Positions 38,429 to 46,595 of a stretch of 64,000 bases of DNA are shown one piece after another; positions within the stretch are counted from its first letter, which is position 1; the number at the start of each line of letters is the position of its first letter. The notes beneath the pieces were generated by a model. It had not been told where the DNA came from, ran no database searches, and saw only the letters and a list, made by a program, of their open reading frames with translations. The position numbers were made by a program, and so were the translations under genes. The DNA is from VRUE01 sp963698085. GTDB taxonomy: Bacteria > Actinomycetota > Thermoleophilia > Solirubrobacterales > 70-9. The stretch is from positions 1,798,001-1,862,000 of the forward strand of contig OY969122.1 in NCBI GenBank assembly GCA_963698085.1, read 5' to 3'.

Positions 38429-40503
38429 CCGATGAGACGCTTCGCAACGAGCCGCGTTCGCTGCTCGACTGGCCGATCATCGTGCGCGCCGGCCTCGACT
38501 CGCTGCGCAAGCTCGACCCCCGCCACCAGTTCCGCAACCCGGTCATGTTCGTGGTCGAGCTCGGCGCCGTGATCGTCACCGCTGGCTGGCTGATCCAGGT
38601 CTTCGGCGGGCCTCCTCTCGGCGGCGGGGAGGAGCCCGCCTGGTTCGCCTTCTCGATCGGCGTGTGGCTCTGGCTCACGGTCGTCTTCGCCAACTTCGCC
38701 GAGGCGATCGCCGAGGGAAGGGGCAAGGCCCAGGCCGACGCGCTGCGCTCGATGCGGACCGAGACCGTCGCCCGTCTTCGCGACGGCGGCGAGAAGCCGG
38801 CCGCGGAGCTGCGGCGCGGCGATGTGGTCGTGGTCGAGGCGGGGGAGGCGATCCCCGGCGACGGCACCGTGATCGAGGGCATTGCCTCGGTGGACGAGTC
38901 GGCGATCACCGGCGAGTCGGCGCCGGTCGTGCGCGAGTCGGGTGGCGATCGCTCGGCCGTGACCGGGGGCACCCGCGTCCTCTCCGATCGGATCGTCGTG
39001 GAGATCACCCAGGAGCCGGGGCAGAGCTTCCTCGACAGGATGATCGCCCTGGTCGAGGGGGCAGAGCGGCGAAAGACGCCGAACGAGATCGCGCTGAACA
39101 TCCTGCTCGCCGGGCTCACGCTGGTCTTCCTCGCGGTCGTCGTCGCCCTGCGGCCTTTCGCCGAGTTCTCCGGCACCGACGCCTCGGTCGTCACCCTGAT
39201 CGCGCTGCTGGTCGCCCTGATCCCGACCACGATCGGCGCCCTGCTCTCGGCGATCGGGATCGCCGGCATGGACCGCCTCGTCCGCCACAACGTGCTCGCT
39301 CTCTCGGGGCGCGCGGTCGAGGCGTCGGGCGACGTGGACGTGCTGCTGCTCGACAAGACGGGAACGATCACGCTCGGCAACCGCGAGGCGACGCGGTTCA
39401 TCCCGATGCCGGGGATCGAGGAGGCCGAGCTTGCCGAGGCGGCGCAGCTCTCCTCGCTGGCCGACGAGACCCCGGAGGGACGCTCGATCGTTGTCCTCGC
39501 CAAGAGCGAGTACGGGATTCGCGAGCGCGAGCTGGACACCCACGTCGCCACCTTCGTCCCGTTCTCGGCCGAAACGAGGATGAGCGGGGTGGACGTGAAC
39601 GGCAACCAGTACCGCAAGGGGGCCGGCGACGCGATCGTCCGCTACGTCGAAGAACAGGGCGGGCGCCCACCCGCCGAGCTGCGGGAGCAACTGGACCTGA
39701 TCGGCCGCGAGGGCGGCACGCCGCTCGCGGTCTGCCGGGACAACCACGTCCTCGGCGTCGTCTACCTGAAGGACATCGTTAAGGACGGGATGCGCGCCCG
39801 CTTCGATGAGCTGCGAGCGATGGGGATCTCGACGGTGATGGTGACGGGCGACAACCGCCTCACCGCCGCGAAGATCGCCGAGGAGGCAGGCGTGGACGAC
39901 TTTTTGCCCGAAGCCACCCCGGAGCAGAAGCTGGAGCTGATCCGCGGCCACCAGGAGGAAGGCCGGATGGTCGCGATGGCTGGCGACGGGACCAACGACG
40001 CGCCGGCGCTGGCGCAGTCCGACGTCGGGGTGGCGATGAACACCGGCACCCAGGCCGCGCGCGAGGCGGGCAACATGGTCGACCTCGACTCCAACCCGAC
40101 GAAGCTGATCGAGGTCGTGGAGATCGGCAAGCAGCTCCTCATCACGCGCGGGGCGCTGACCACGTTCTCGATCGCCAACGACGTCGCCAAGTACTTCGCG
40201 ATCCTGCCGGCGATCTTCGCCTTCACCTACGCCGCCAACCCCGGCGAGCGCGGCCCGCTTGACGCGCTGAACATCATGGAGCTGGGAACGCCGACCTCGG
40301 CGATCCTTTCCGCGATCGTCTTCAACGCCCTGGTGATCCCGCTGCTGGTGCCGCTCGCCCTTCGCGGTGTCCGCTACCGGCCGATCGGCGCCACGGCGCT
40401 TTTGCGGCGCAACATGCTGATCTTCGGCCTCGGCGGCCTGATCGTGCCCTTCGTCGGGATCAAGCTGCTCGACCTCTTGATCCACAACCTGCTCGGAGCC
40501 TGA
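38425..40503 (+). CDS. kdpB: KdpB, P-type ATPase subunit
   Basis: 692 aa, ATG at 38425. Energises K+ uptake. Shows the actuator VDESAITGESAPVVRES, phosphorylation site LLLDKTGTITLG, nucleotide-binding segment, MVTGDNRLTAAKIAEEAGVDDFLPEATPEQK and MAGDGTNDAPALAQSDVGVAMN. The membrane helices before DKTGT and at the end (FAFTYAANPGERGPLDALNIMELGTPTSAILSA) match KdpB. Stop and the next ATG are one base apart. Confidence 0.97.
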   Translation: MTDETLRNEPRSLLDWPIIVRAGLDSLRKLDPRHQFRNPVMFVVELGAVIVTAGWLIQVFGGPPLGGGEEPAWFAFSIGVWLWLTVVFANFAEAIAEGRGKAQADALRSMRTETVARLRDGGEKPAAELRRGDVVVVEAGEAIPGDGTVIEGIASVDESAITGESAPVVRESGGDRSAVTGGTRVLSDRIVVEITQEPGQSFLDRMIALVEGAERRKTPNEIALNILLAGLTLVFLAVVVALRPFAEFSGTDASVVTLIALLVALIPTTIGALLSAIGIAGMDRLVRHNVLALSGRAVEASGDVDVLLLDKTGTITLGNREATRFIPMPGIEEAELAEAAQLSSLADETPEGRSIVVLAKSEYGIRERELDTHVATFVPFSAETRMSGVDVNGNQYRKGAGDAIVRYVEEQGGRPPAELREQLDLIGREGGTPLAVCRDNHVLGVVYLKDIVKDGMRARFDELRAMGISTVMVTGDNRLTAAKIAEEAGVDDFLPEATPEQKLELIRGHQEEGRMVAMAGDGTNDAPALAQSDVGVAMNTGTQAAREAGNMVDLDSNPTKLIEVVEIGKQLLITRGALTTFSIANDVAKYFAILPAIFAFTYAANPGERGPLDALNIMELGTPTSAILSAIVFNALVIPLLVPLALRGVRYRPIGATALLRRNMLIFGLGGLIVPFVGIKLLDLLIHNLLGA

Positions 40504-40504
40504 G

Positions 40505-41665
40505 ATGTGCGCCGCGCAGATTGCGGCGGACAATCAAGGCGTGCGATCCGCTCGCCGTGGACACCTCAAGGTCTTCATAGGTATGGCGGCCGGGGTCGGC
40601 AAGACGTACCGAATGCTGCAAGAGGGCCATGCCGCGCAGGAAGACGGCCGCGACGTGGCGATCGGCTACATGGAGCCCCACAAGCGGCCGGAGACCTCGG
40701 CGCTGGCGGAGGGACTGGAGACGGTGCCCCGGCGACGGGTCTCCTACCGCGACACCGACCTGGACGAGGTGGATCTGCCGGCACTCCTGGCGCGGGCGCC
40801 CGAGCTGGCGCTGATAGACGAGCTCGCACACACCAACGCTCCCGGCGCCGAGCACGAGAAGCGCTACGAAGACGTGCGCGACGTGCTCGCCGCCGGCATA
40901 GACGTTTTCTCGACCGTCAACGTCCAGCACCTGGAGTCCCTGAACGACCAGGTCGCCGAGCTGACCGGGACGCGGGTGCGGGAGACGATCCCCGACGCGG
41001 TGCTCGGCGAGGCCGACGAGGTGGTGCTGATCGACCTCACGCCCGAGGCGCTGATCGAGCGCCTGCGGGCCGGCAAGGTCTACCCCGGCGAGAGCATCGA
41101 GGCGGCGCTGCGCAACTTCTTCACCGTGGAGAACCTGCTGGCGCTGCGCGAGGTGGCGCTGCGCCAGGTCGCCCAGGAGGTCGAGGCGAAGCGCCTGGTG
41201 GTCGAGCAGCCGCTGGGCACGCGCGAGGAGCGATTCGCCGCCGAGGTGCCGAAAGCGGTCGGTGAGCGGCTGCTGGCCCTGGTCCGCCCGCAGCCGAGCT
41301 CGCAGCGGCTGGTGCGCCGCGCCTGGCGCTCAGCGCAGCGGCTCGGCACCGACCTCGACCTGCTCTGGGTGAAGCCACCGAACCAGCCGATCGAGGGCGA
41401 GATCGAGCGCCAGGTGATGGCGCTGCGCCACCTCGCCTCAGTGCTCGGCGCCACCCTCCTGATCGAGGAGAGTGACAGCCTGGTCGACGGCGCCGCGCAG
41501 GTCGTCCGCGAGCGCGGCATCACCTACATCATGGTCGGCGAGTCCGAGCCGCCGCGCGGCTTGGCGCGGCTGCGCGAGCCGCTGCCGCAACGGCTGATGC
41601 GGGCGACCCCCGCCGGGGTCGATGTACGGATCGTCGCCCGCCGCGAGGGCGGGGAGGAGCGGTGA
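40505..41665 (+). CDS. KdpD N-terminal half: KdpD sensor domain plus USP domain, no kinase
   Basis: 386 aa, ATG at 40505. The KdpD N-terminal domain has Walker A GMAAGVGKTYRML (about residue 26), YMEPHKRPET, LALIDELAHTNAPG (Walker B-like) and FSTVNVQHLESLND. It is followed by a USP-like domain to about residue 370 (LDLLWVKPPNQP, HLASVLGATLLIEESDSL, ITYIMVGESEPP). There is no membrane or kinase portion; those are at 34002-35150. The two halves are thus split and lie on opposite ends of the pump genes. Probably interacts with the separate kinase to gate it. Confidence 0.93.
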   Translation: MCAAQIAADNQGVRSARRGHLKVFIGMAAGVGKTYRMLQEGHAAQEDGRDVAIGYMEPHKRPETSALAEGLETVPRRRVSYRDTDLDEVDLPALLARAPELALIDELAHTNAPGAEHEKRYEDVRDVLAAGIDVFSTVNVQHLESLNDQVAELTGTRVRETIPDAVLGEADEVVLIDLTPEALIERLRAGKVYPGESIEAALRNFFTVENLLALREVALRQVAQEVEAKRLVVEQPLGTREERFAAEVPKAVGERLLALVRPQPSSQRLVRRAWRSAQRLGTDLDLLWVKPPNQPIEGEIERQVMALRHLASVLGATLLIEESDSLVDGAAQVVRERGITYIMVGESEPPRGLARLREPLPQRLMRATPAGVDVRIVARREGGEER

Positions 41666-42243
41666 CGGTGACGATCGAGCATGTGCTGATCGTCGTCGCG
41701 CTCCTCGCCGGGCTGGCCGGCGGTTACCTGATCGCGCGCTCGCGCTGGGGCGGGCGGCGCTCTGAGCGACCGCAGGCCATTCGCCAGATCCTCTTGCCCT
41801 TCACCGGCACCGAGATTTCCCGCCGAGCCGTCGATGCGGCGCTGCGGCTCGCGCAGGCAGAGAAGGCGACGTTGATGCCGGCCTACCTGGCAGAGGTGTC
41901 GAAGCAGCTACCGCTCGACTGTGCGATTCCGGCCGAGGCGGCGAAGGCGATGCCGATGCTGGAGGCGATCGAACAGCGGGCTACCGCCCAGGGAGTCGCG
42001 GTCGACTCGCGCATCGAGCGGGGCCGCTCCTACCGCCACGCCCTCGCCCGCCTTCTCGATCGCGAGACCTTCGATCGCGTCGTCGTCCCAGCAACCGCCG
42101 AGGTCGGGGCGGGCTTCTCCGGCGACGATCTCGTATGGCTGTTGGAGAAAGCGCCGGCCGAGGTGCTGATCCTGCGGCCAGGGCCAGAGGACAGGCGATT
42201 CGTCACCGCCCCAAATGGAACGCCAGCCAGAGATGCTGCCTAG
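41662..42243 (+). CDS. Membrane-anchored universal stress protein
   Basis: 193 aa, GTG overlapping the previous stop. An N-terminal membrane helix (HVLIVVALLAGLAGGYLIAR) is followed by a USP/nucleotide-binding-like domain (QILLPFTGTEISRRAVDAALRLAQ, GVAVDSRIERGRSYRHALARLLD, DRVVVPATAEVGAGFSGDDLVWLLEKAPAEVLILRP). It lacks a clear G-x2-G-x9-G ATP loop. It belongs to the Kdp operon and may be a partner for the KdpD N-terminal protein. Confidence 0.8.
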   Translation: MTVTIEHVLIVVALLAGLAGGYLIARSRWGGRRSERPQAIRQILLPFTGTEISRRAVDAALRLAQAEKATLMPAYLAEVSKQLPLDCAIPAEAAKAMPMLEAIEQRATAQGVAVDSRIERGRSYRHALARLLDRETFDRVVVPATAEVGAGFSGDDLVWLLEKAPAEVLILRPGPEDRRFVTAPNGTPARDAA

Positions 42244-42254
42244 ATGAAGTCGCG

Positions 42255-42878
42255 CTAGTCGCGCGCTTCGTCCCCGGAGCCGCTGCCGGTTCCGTCAGAG
42301 GCTCCGCCCGAGGCGGTGTCGAAGCGCGAAGAGCTATGTGGCCGAGGGTCGGCCGGCAGCCCGTCCCAGGTGGTAGCGCCGATCAACTCCGGCTGCTCCT
42401 CCGCTGGCAACCGACGCTCGAAGATCGCCAGCGTTTCGCCGATTCCGGTGGCCGCCGGGGCGAGGATGCCGTGCAGTTCGAGCTGATGGGCCGCCTGGGC
42501 AACGCGATGGCATGGGGCGTAGTCGCCGACGTCGCTCGTCATATCCAGAATCGAGAGGCCGACCTTCTCGCGGTTCGAGGCGTCGCGGAGGTCGAGCACG
42601 TTGGTGACCGCGACTTCGCAGGTCACGAGCCGGCGGGGTTCGACCAGCTCGGGTCGCATCCCGTCGGTGGGCTCCACGAGGTGGCGGTATGCCTCGACGG
42701 TCACCGAGTCGGTGGGGCGGGCCAGGTAGAGCACCGGGTAGGTGTTTTCGGCGCCCCAGCGCCCGCCCGAAGCGCTGCCGCTCAGGGGCCGCTGCTTTGG
42801 TGAGGCGTGGCGCTGGAAGATGCCGGTAACGGTCGTGGTAGTCGCGCTTGAGACGGCGACGGCGATTGAGCGGTCCAT
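42255..42878 (-). CDS. RES-domain toxin
   Basis: 207 aa, ATG at 42876-42878. RES proteins degrade NAD+ when not held by their antitoxin. The RES core is seen at about 38-125 (GRWGAENTYPVLYLARPTDSVTVEAYRHLV, PRRLVTCEVAVTNVLDLRD), with the Arg, Tyr and Glu expected of the active site. A Ser/Gly-rich tail of about 30 residues is unusual. It starts directly after the antitoxin stop, without a gap. It converges on the universal stress protein gene, 11 bp apart. Confidence 0.83.
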   Translation of the reverse strand: MDRSIAVAVSSATTTTVTGIFQRHASPKQRPLSGSASGGRWGAENTYPVLYLARPTDSVTVEAYRHLVEPTDGMRPELVEPRRLVTCEVAVTNVLDLRDASNREKVGLSILDMTSDVGDYAPCHRVAQAAHQLELHGILAPAATGIGETLAIFERRLPAEEQPELIGATTWDGLPADPRPHSSSRFDTASGGASDGTGSGSGDEARD

Positions 42879-43253
42879 CTACATGGCCCCCGAACTCAGG
42901 CGTTCGACAGCCGCCAGAACCTCTCGGAACTTGCCCGCCATCAGAAGGTCGATCGGCTTCTCGGAGTTGAGGGTGCGGTTGCGGCCGTGGAGCCAGATAT
43001 CGGTGCCCTCGGCGTTGTAGACGTCGCGGAGCCGGTCGACGATGTAGTGCAGCTCAAGCAGGCGGTCCTTCGCCTCCCCGACCGGACGGTGGGCGCCGGA
43101 CGCCCAATGCTGAACCTGCCGGGTCTTGACCCCGGTGATTTCTGCCAGCTCTGAATTGGTGAGTACGCCTTCACGTAGATCTCCGACGAGCTTTGCATAG
43201 AGCCCGGACTCCGCAAGTGCCTCAGTTCCCGCCACGACACCTCCATTGTGCAT
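42879..43253 (-). CDS. Xre/MbcA/ParS-type antitoxin
   Basis: 124 aa. ATG at 43251-43253; a GTG six codons later with GGAGGT close upstream is an alternative start. An N-terminal HTH (LTNSELAEITGVKTRQVQHWASGAHRP) is followed by the MbcA/ParS toxin-binding C-terminus (DRLRDVYNAEGTDIWLHGRNRTLNSEKPIDLLMAGKFREVLAAVERL). Neutralises the adjacent RES toxin and should repress the operon through the HTH. Divergent from the 413-aa unknown protein with 74 bp between starts. Confidence 0.88.
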   Translation of the reverse strand: MHNGGVVAGTEALAESGLYAKLVGDLREGVLTNSELAEITGVKTRQVQHWASGAHRPVGEAKDRLLELHYIVDRLRDVYNAEGTDIWLHGRNRTLNSEKPIDLLMAGKFREVLAAVERLSSGAM

Positions 43254-43327
43254 TTAGACTTCTAGATAAACGACGCGGTGAACGACACGTATGTTAGCAT
43301 TCCAGACGACACGGAAGGAGAGACTGA

Positions 43328-44569
43328 ATGCCTGAGCTACTAATCCGCCCCGGAGCTAACGACCACGAGGTCATCGGCGACCTCCTGACCCCCGCTGCCG
43401 GCGCCATCCTGCTGCCGGGAGCCCGTCCGCTGATCGACCGCCTCGTGCTCGACGCTCACGTCGCCGCGGCGCGCCCCGAGTTTGCCGCGACCGCTCGCGA
43501 GGCGGGACTGCCGGTGCTCGTGGACCCGCTGACGATCTTCTGGCAGGGCGTGCTGCGCGAGGAGGACAAGTGGTCAAAGCTGCCCTTCGGCGACGCCCGC
43601 AAGCTGAGTCCGCAGGAACTTTCCAACGACTTCCGACGCGAACAGCTGGTTGCCGCCACCGTCGACTTCCAGATCGACAACGGCGCCACGGCGATCATCC
43701 CGGCCTACACCTACGCCAGCTCGCCGGGCGACCCGTTCTTCCAGATCAGCCTGGATTTCCTGCGCGCGACCTCTCGCTACATGGCGCGCAACGGCATCGC
43801 GCTCCCGATCATCCCCATCTTCTGTGCCCGCCTGCAGACCTTCGGGCCGGAGAAGTCCTGGCGGGAGGGCATCGACCGCTTTGCCTCGGTGGCGATCGAC
43901 CTCGGCCCCGAGGCGATCGGAGTCTGCCTCTCGCCGGCGGGGAACCTGAAAGACGACTCTTACAACAAGGTCTTCCGCCTCTTCGCCGCCACCCGCAGGC
44001 TGAAGAAGACGGGCACCCGGGTCTTCGCCTGGCGCCAGGGGATCTACGGCCCCGGCCTCGTCGCTGCCGGGATCGACGGCTACGAGACCGGGATCGGGAC
44101 GCGCGAGCAGGCGAACCTGGCGCGGGCGATCAGCTCGCGCAAACCGCCGAAACCGGGGAAGAAGAGCGGCGGTGGCGGGCCGGGCATCTACCTTGAGCCT
44201 CTGCGTCGCAGCGTCAGCTCGAAGGTGGGCGAGACGCTTCTCGGAGATCGCTCGATGCGGCCGAAGGTGATGTGCGACGACGAGCGTTGCTGTCCCAACG
44301 GCGCCGGCAGCACGCTCGACCAGCGCCGCCACCACGCGGTCCGGTCTCGGTCTCGGGAGCTGGCCGCGATCGAGAGCCAGCCGCACGTCACCTGGCGTCT
44401 CCATCAGATCCAGAAGGACGCCCGCGCCGCGGCGGACCTCGCCGTCCAGGCGAACGAGGTGTTGAAGCAGGCCAAGATCAAAGAACGGATCGGCACTCCC
44501 GGCTACGAAGCGCTGGCCGGGGTGATGGAGTTCCTTCTGGCCTCCGCCGAAGACGTCGAAGCCGCCTGA
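43328..44569 (+). CDS. 413-aa protein of unknown function, TIM-barrel-like with a Cys cluster
   Basis: ATG at 43328 preceded by GGAAGGAGAG. I do not recognise it with certainty. Alternating strand/helix units (GLPVLVDPLTIFWQG, GATAIIPAYTYASSPGDPFFQISLDFL, LPIIPIFCARLQTF, SVAIDLGPEAIGVCLSP, RVFAWRQGIYGPGLVAAGIDGYETGIGTREQANL) look like a TIM barrel. The C-terminal part has VMCDDERCCPNG (about 313-324), suitable for metal binding, followed by helices with conserved H and R. The barrel-plus-cysteines layout recalls tRNA-guanine-transglycosylase-type folds, but this is a weak analogy. It stands next to a toxin-antitoxin pair inside the element. Confidence 0.6.
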   Translation: MPELLIRPGANDHEVIGDLLTPAAGAILLPGARPLIDRLVLDAHVAAARPEFAATAREAGLPVLVDPLTIFWQGVLREEDKWSKLPFGDARKLSPQELSNDFRREQLVAATVDFQIDNGATAIIPAYTYASSPGDPFFQISLDFLRATSRYMARNGIALPIIPIFCARLQTFGPEKSWREGIDRFASVAIDLGPEAIGVCLSPAGNLKDDSYNKVFRLFAATRRLKKTGTRVFAWRQGIYGPGLVAAGIDGYETGIGTREQANLARAISSRKPPKPGKKSGGGGPGIYLEPLRRSVSSKVGETLLGDRSMRPKVMCDDERCCPNGAGSTLDQRRHHAVRSRSRELAAIESQPHVTWRLHQIQKDARAAADLAVQANEVLKQAKIKERIGTPGYEALAGVMEFLLASAEDVEAA

Positions 44570-44587
44570 ATCGGGTAGGGAGGGGCC

Positions 44588-45025
44588 ATGAAGAACAAGC
44601 TCCGGCGCCCTTCACCCGCGATGATCGTCGCGCTGCTGGCCCTCTTCCTCGCGGTCGGCGGCAACGTCGTCGCCTACGGGGTGGGCCGGAACTCAGTCCA
44701 CTCCAGCGACATCGCGCCGAGAGCTGTAAAGGCTTCCGATCTCGGCCACTTCCAGCTTCGGAGGTCAGGCCCCATCCTTGATCCGGACCCCACCGCCCAT
44801 GACGGCATCTACACCGGCGCTGGCGGGCGCGCGAAATGCAAGCGGGGTGAGCGGCTAATCACTGGCGGCTCATCGCAGACCGGCGAAGCTGGCACTCCGT
44901 ATATGCGGGTTGTGGATGAAGGGCCGGTGCCAGTTGAACAGGCTTGGCGGGTGAGGTGGGCTTCCGACATGGGGGGAGCGGCGAGCGAAGACTTCGTCGT
45001 CGTTGCCCTCTGTCTAGTTCGGTAG
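44588..45025 (+). CDS. Small exported protein with Thermoleophilia-type N-terminus
   Basis: 145 aa, ATG at 44588. A basic start and hydrophobic signal (SPAMIVALLALFLAVGGNVVAYG) are followed by the DIAPRAVKASDLG segment. This N-terminal pattern is repeated in the gene 48870-49478 and is typical of exported proteins of this group. The rest is a compact domain (CKRGERLITGGSSQTG, VDEGPVPVEQAWRVRWASDMGG, FVVVALCLV). Function unknown, probably surface located. Confidence 0.65.
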   Translation: MKNKLRRPSPAMIVALLALFLAVGGNVVAYGVGRNSVHSSDIAPRAVKASDLGHFQLRRSGPILDPDPTAHDGIYTGAGGRAKCKRGERLITGGSSQTGEAGTPYMRVVDEGPVPVEQAWRVRWASDMGGAASEDFVVVALCLVR

Positions 45026-45143
45026 CCCGGTCGCGGGACGCTGATTCGATGCGTGTCAGCTGCCCCCCGCGAGACGCGGTCGGCGCTGATTGAAACCCTC
45101 TGATTATCGGTCCTTAAAAGTGGGTAATAAAGCCGGTTGCACG

Positions 45144-45164
45144 GAGTCGCCGATGTAGCGACTC
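45144..45164 (+). promoter_or_regulatory. Dyad upstream of the element sigma gene
   Basis: GAGTCGC (45144-45150) and GCGACTC (45158-45164) form a perfect 7-bp inverted repeat with a 7-nt loop in the 235-bp gap before the sigma gene. It could be an operator, or the terminator of the preceding gene. Confidence 0.4.
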
Positions 45165-45221
45165 GCGGAGTCGGAGTGTCGGAGGCGGCAATGAGCGATT
45201 TCGGCAGCGGCGGCAATGAGT

Positions 45222-45260
45222 GAGGGGGCCAATTTCACTCCTTCCCGCCCTGTTGTAGTG
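45222..45260 (+). promoter_or_regulatory. Shared upstream motif, copy A (sigma gene)
   Basis: GGGGGCCA, then TTTCAC, CTTC and GCCCTGTTGTAGTGA directly before the ATG at 45261. The same order of blocks occurs at 51560-51599 before the ArsR-type gene and, without the GGGGGCCA block, at 52062-52090 before the conjugation operon. If the 3' block is the -10 element, the sigma mRNA is nearly leaderless. Confidence 0.65.
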
Positions 45261-46595
45261 ATGGGTCTCGATTCCCCCGCCTCGACCGACGCCGAAACCG
45301 CCCCCGACGAGCTGTTCCAGAGCCTCGTTCGCGAAGGGCCTGGACGCGGAGAGGCGCTGCGGACGCAGCTCGCAGCTCGCTATCCCGACTGCTCGGCTGA
45401 CGAAATCGAGGAAGCGATCCAGTACGCCTGCAAGAGCTTCCTGGACGAAGCCGAGGGCATCGGCGCTCCCGGCCAGGTCTACGCCTGGATTCGCACGGCA
45501 GCGCATCGCAGCCTCGGCCGCGAAGCCGACAGGCACCATCGCGAGGTCGTGGTCGATCCCGGCGGGGATGGCCTTGAGCGGGTCGGCGCTGAGGTCGCCG
45601 GCCCGGTCGAGGAGCTGATCGAGATCGAGGACGACGCGGACTTGGAGCTCTTGGTCAGCGAGGTCTCCTCCTCGCTCTCCGAGCGCAGGCGCGACGTCCT
45701 CGCCCTTCACGGCGCCGGCTGCAAGCGCTCGCAGATAGCCGATCGTCTCGGCCTGCCCGAGCGGGTCGTCAAGCGCGACATCGAGACGATCATGGACGAG
45801 GCGCGGGCGACCCTTGCTCGCCTTGCCGGCGGCGGCTGCGAGCGCGGCGAGCCGCTGGTGATGCGCTTTCTCTGCGGCATCTCAGACCCGGTGGAGTCGG
45901 CACAGGCGCGCGACCATCTTTCACATTGCGGGCGCTGTGAGCTGTTCAGCGAGCGGCTGATCGCCTGGCGCGAGAAGGCGGGCGCGATGCTTCCCGTTCC
46001 GGTCGCCGAAGGCGCGAGCCCCGGAGTGCTGGGGCGGATCGTGGAGTCCTCCACGGAGCGGCTGGCCGCGCTCAAGCAGCACGTCCTCGACGGAGGGGCG
46101 CAGCTCAAACAGCACACGACGACGACCTACTACCGCGCCGTCGATCCGACGCCCCTCGCCGCCGCTCGCCCCGGCACCGCCGCCGCCGTGATCGCAAGCT
46201 GCATCGCGATCGGCGGCGGGGCGGCGACGTACTGCGTCGAGCAGGGCGTCGATCCGCTGGGCGCCGCGAAGGGCTTGATCGCCTCTGCGCCGGAGGAGCC
46301 CGAGCCGGCGACTGCGCCGACCGAACCGGAATCGACGGGGCCGACCTACACGCCGGTCGAAACGCCGGTGGTCGAAGAACCCGCGCCGACCCCAGAACCC
46401 GCACCGCAGCCAGAGCCGGAAGCGCAGCCGAAGCCCGAGCCGAAGCCCGAGGACAGCTTCGAGCCCGTCTCGCCGGCATATGCGTCGAGCGAAGGCGGAT
46501 CGGAAGAAACCTATGAAGCGGAAGCGGCGCCAGTCGAAAGCACGCAGTCGGTACCGGCTCCCGCCCAGCCCGGTCCGCAGTTTGGAGGCCCATGA
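45261..46595 (+). CDS. Element-encoded sigma-like factor fused to zinc-finger, membrane helix and Pro/Glu tail
   Basis: 444 aa. The ATG at 45261 is chosen over the GTG at 45216, since the longer form would translate the shared promoter motif. Region 2 is weak (residues 20-100, with QVYAWIRTAAHRSLGREADRH). Region 4 HTH is at about 138-178 (LSERRRDVLALHGAGCKRSQIADRLGLPERVVKRDIETIM). A ZAS-like part with HLSHCGRCELF lies at about 217. One membrane helix (AAVIASCIAIGGGAATYCV) is near 310, then a PE/PAP repeat tail. Same architecture as the chromosomal protein at 25871-27520. Glu codons change from GAG to GAA at the tail. ATGA overlap with the next gene. Confidence 0.78.
   Translation: MGLDSPASTDAETAPDELFQSLVREGPGRGEALRTQLAARYPDCSADEIEEAIQYACKSFLDEAEGIGAPGQVYAWIRTAAHRSLGREADRHHREVVVDPGGDGLERVGAEVAGPVEELIEIEDDADLELLVSEVSSSLSERRRDVLALHGAGCKRSQIADRLGLPERVVKRDIETIMDEARATLARLAGGGCERGEPLVMRFLCGISDPVESAQARDHLSHCGRCELFSERLIAWREKAGAMLPVPVAEGASPGVLGRIVESSTERLAALKQHVLDGGAQLKQHTTTTYYRAVDPTPLAAARPGTAAAVIASCIAIGGGAATYCVEQGVDPLGAAKGLIASAPEEPEPATAPTEPESTGPTYTPVETPVVEEPAPTPEPAPQPEPEAQPKPEPKPEDSFEPVSPAYASSEGGSEETYEAEAAPVESTQSVPAPAQPGPQFGGP

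Noticed and set aside
45216..45260. GTG at 45216 as start of the element sigma factor
   Set aside because: It would translate the motif shared with two other upstream regions; the ATG at 45261 directly follows that motif.
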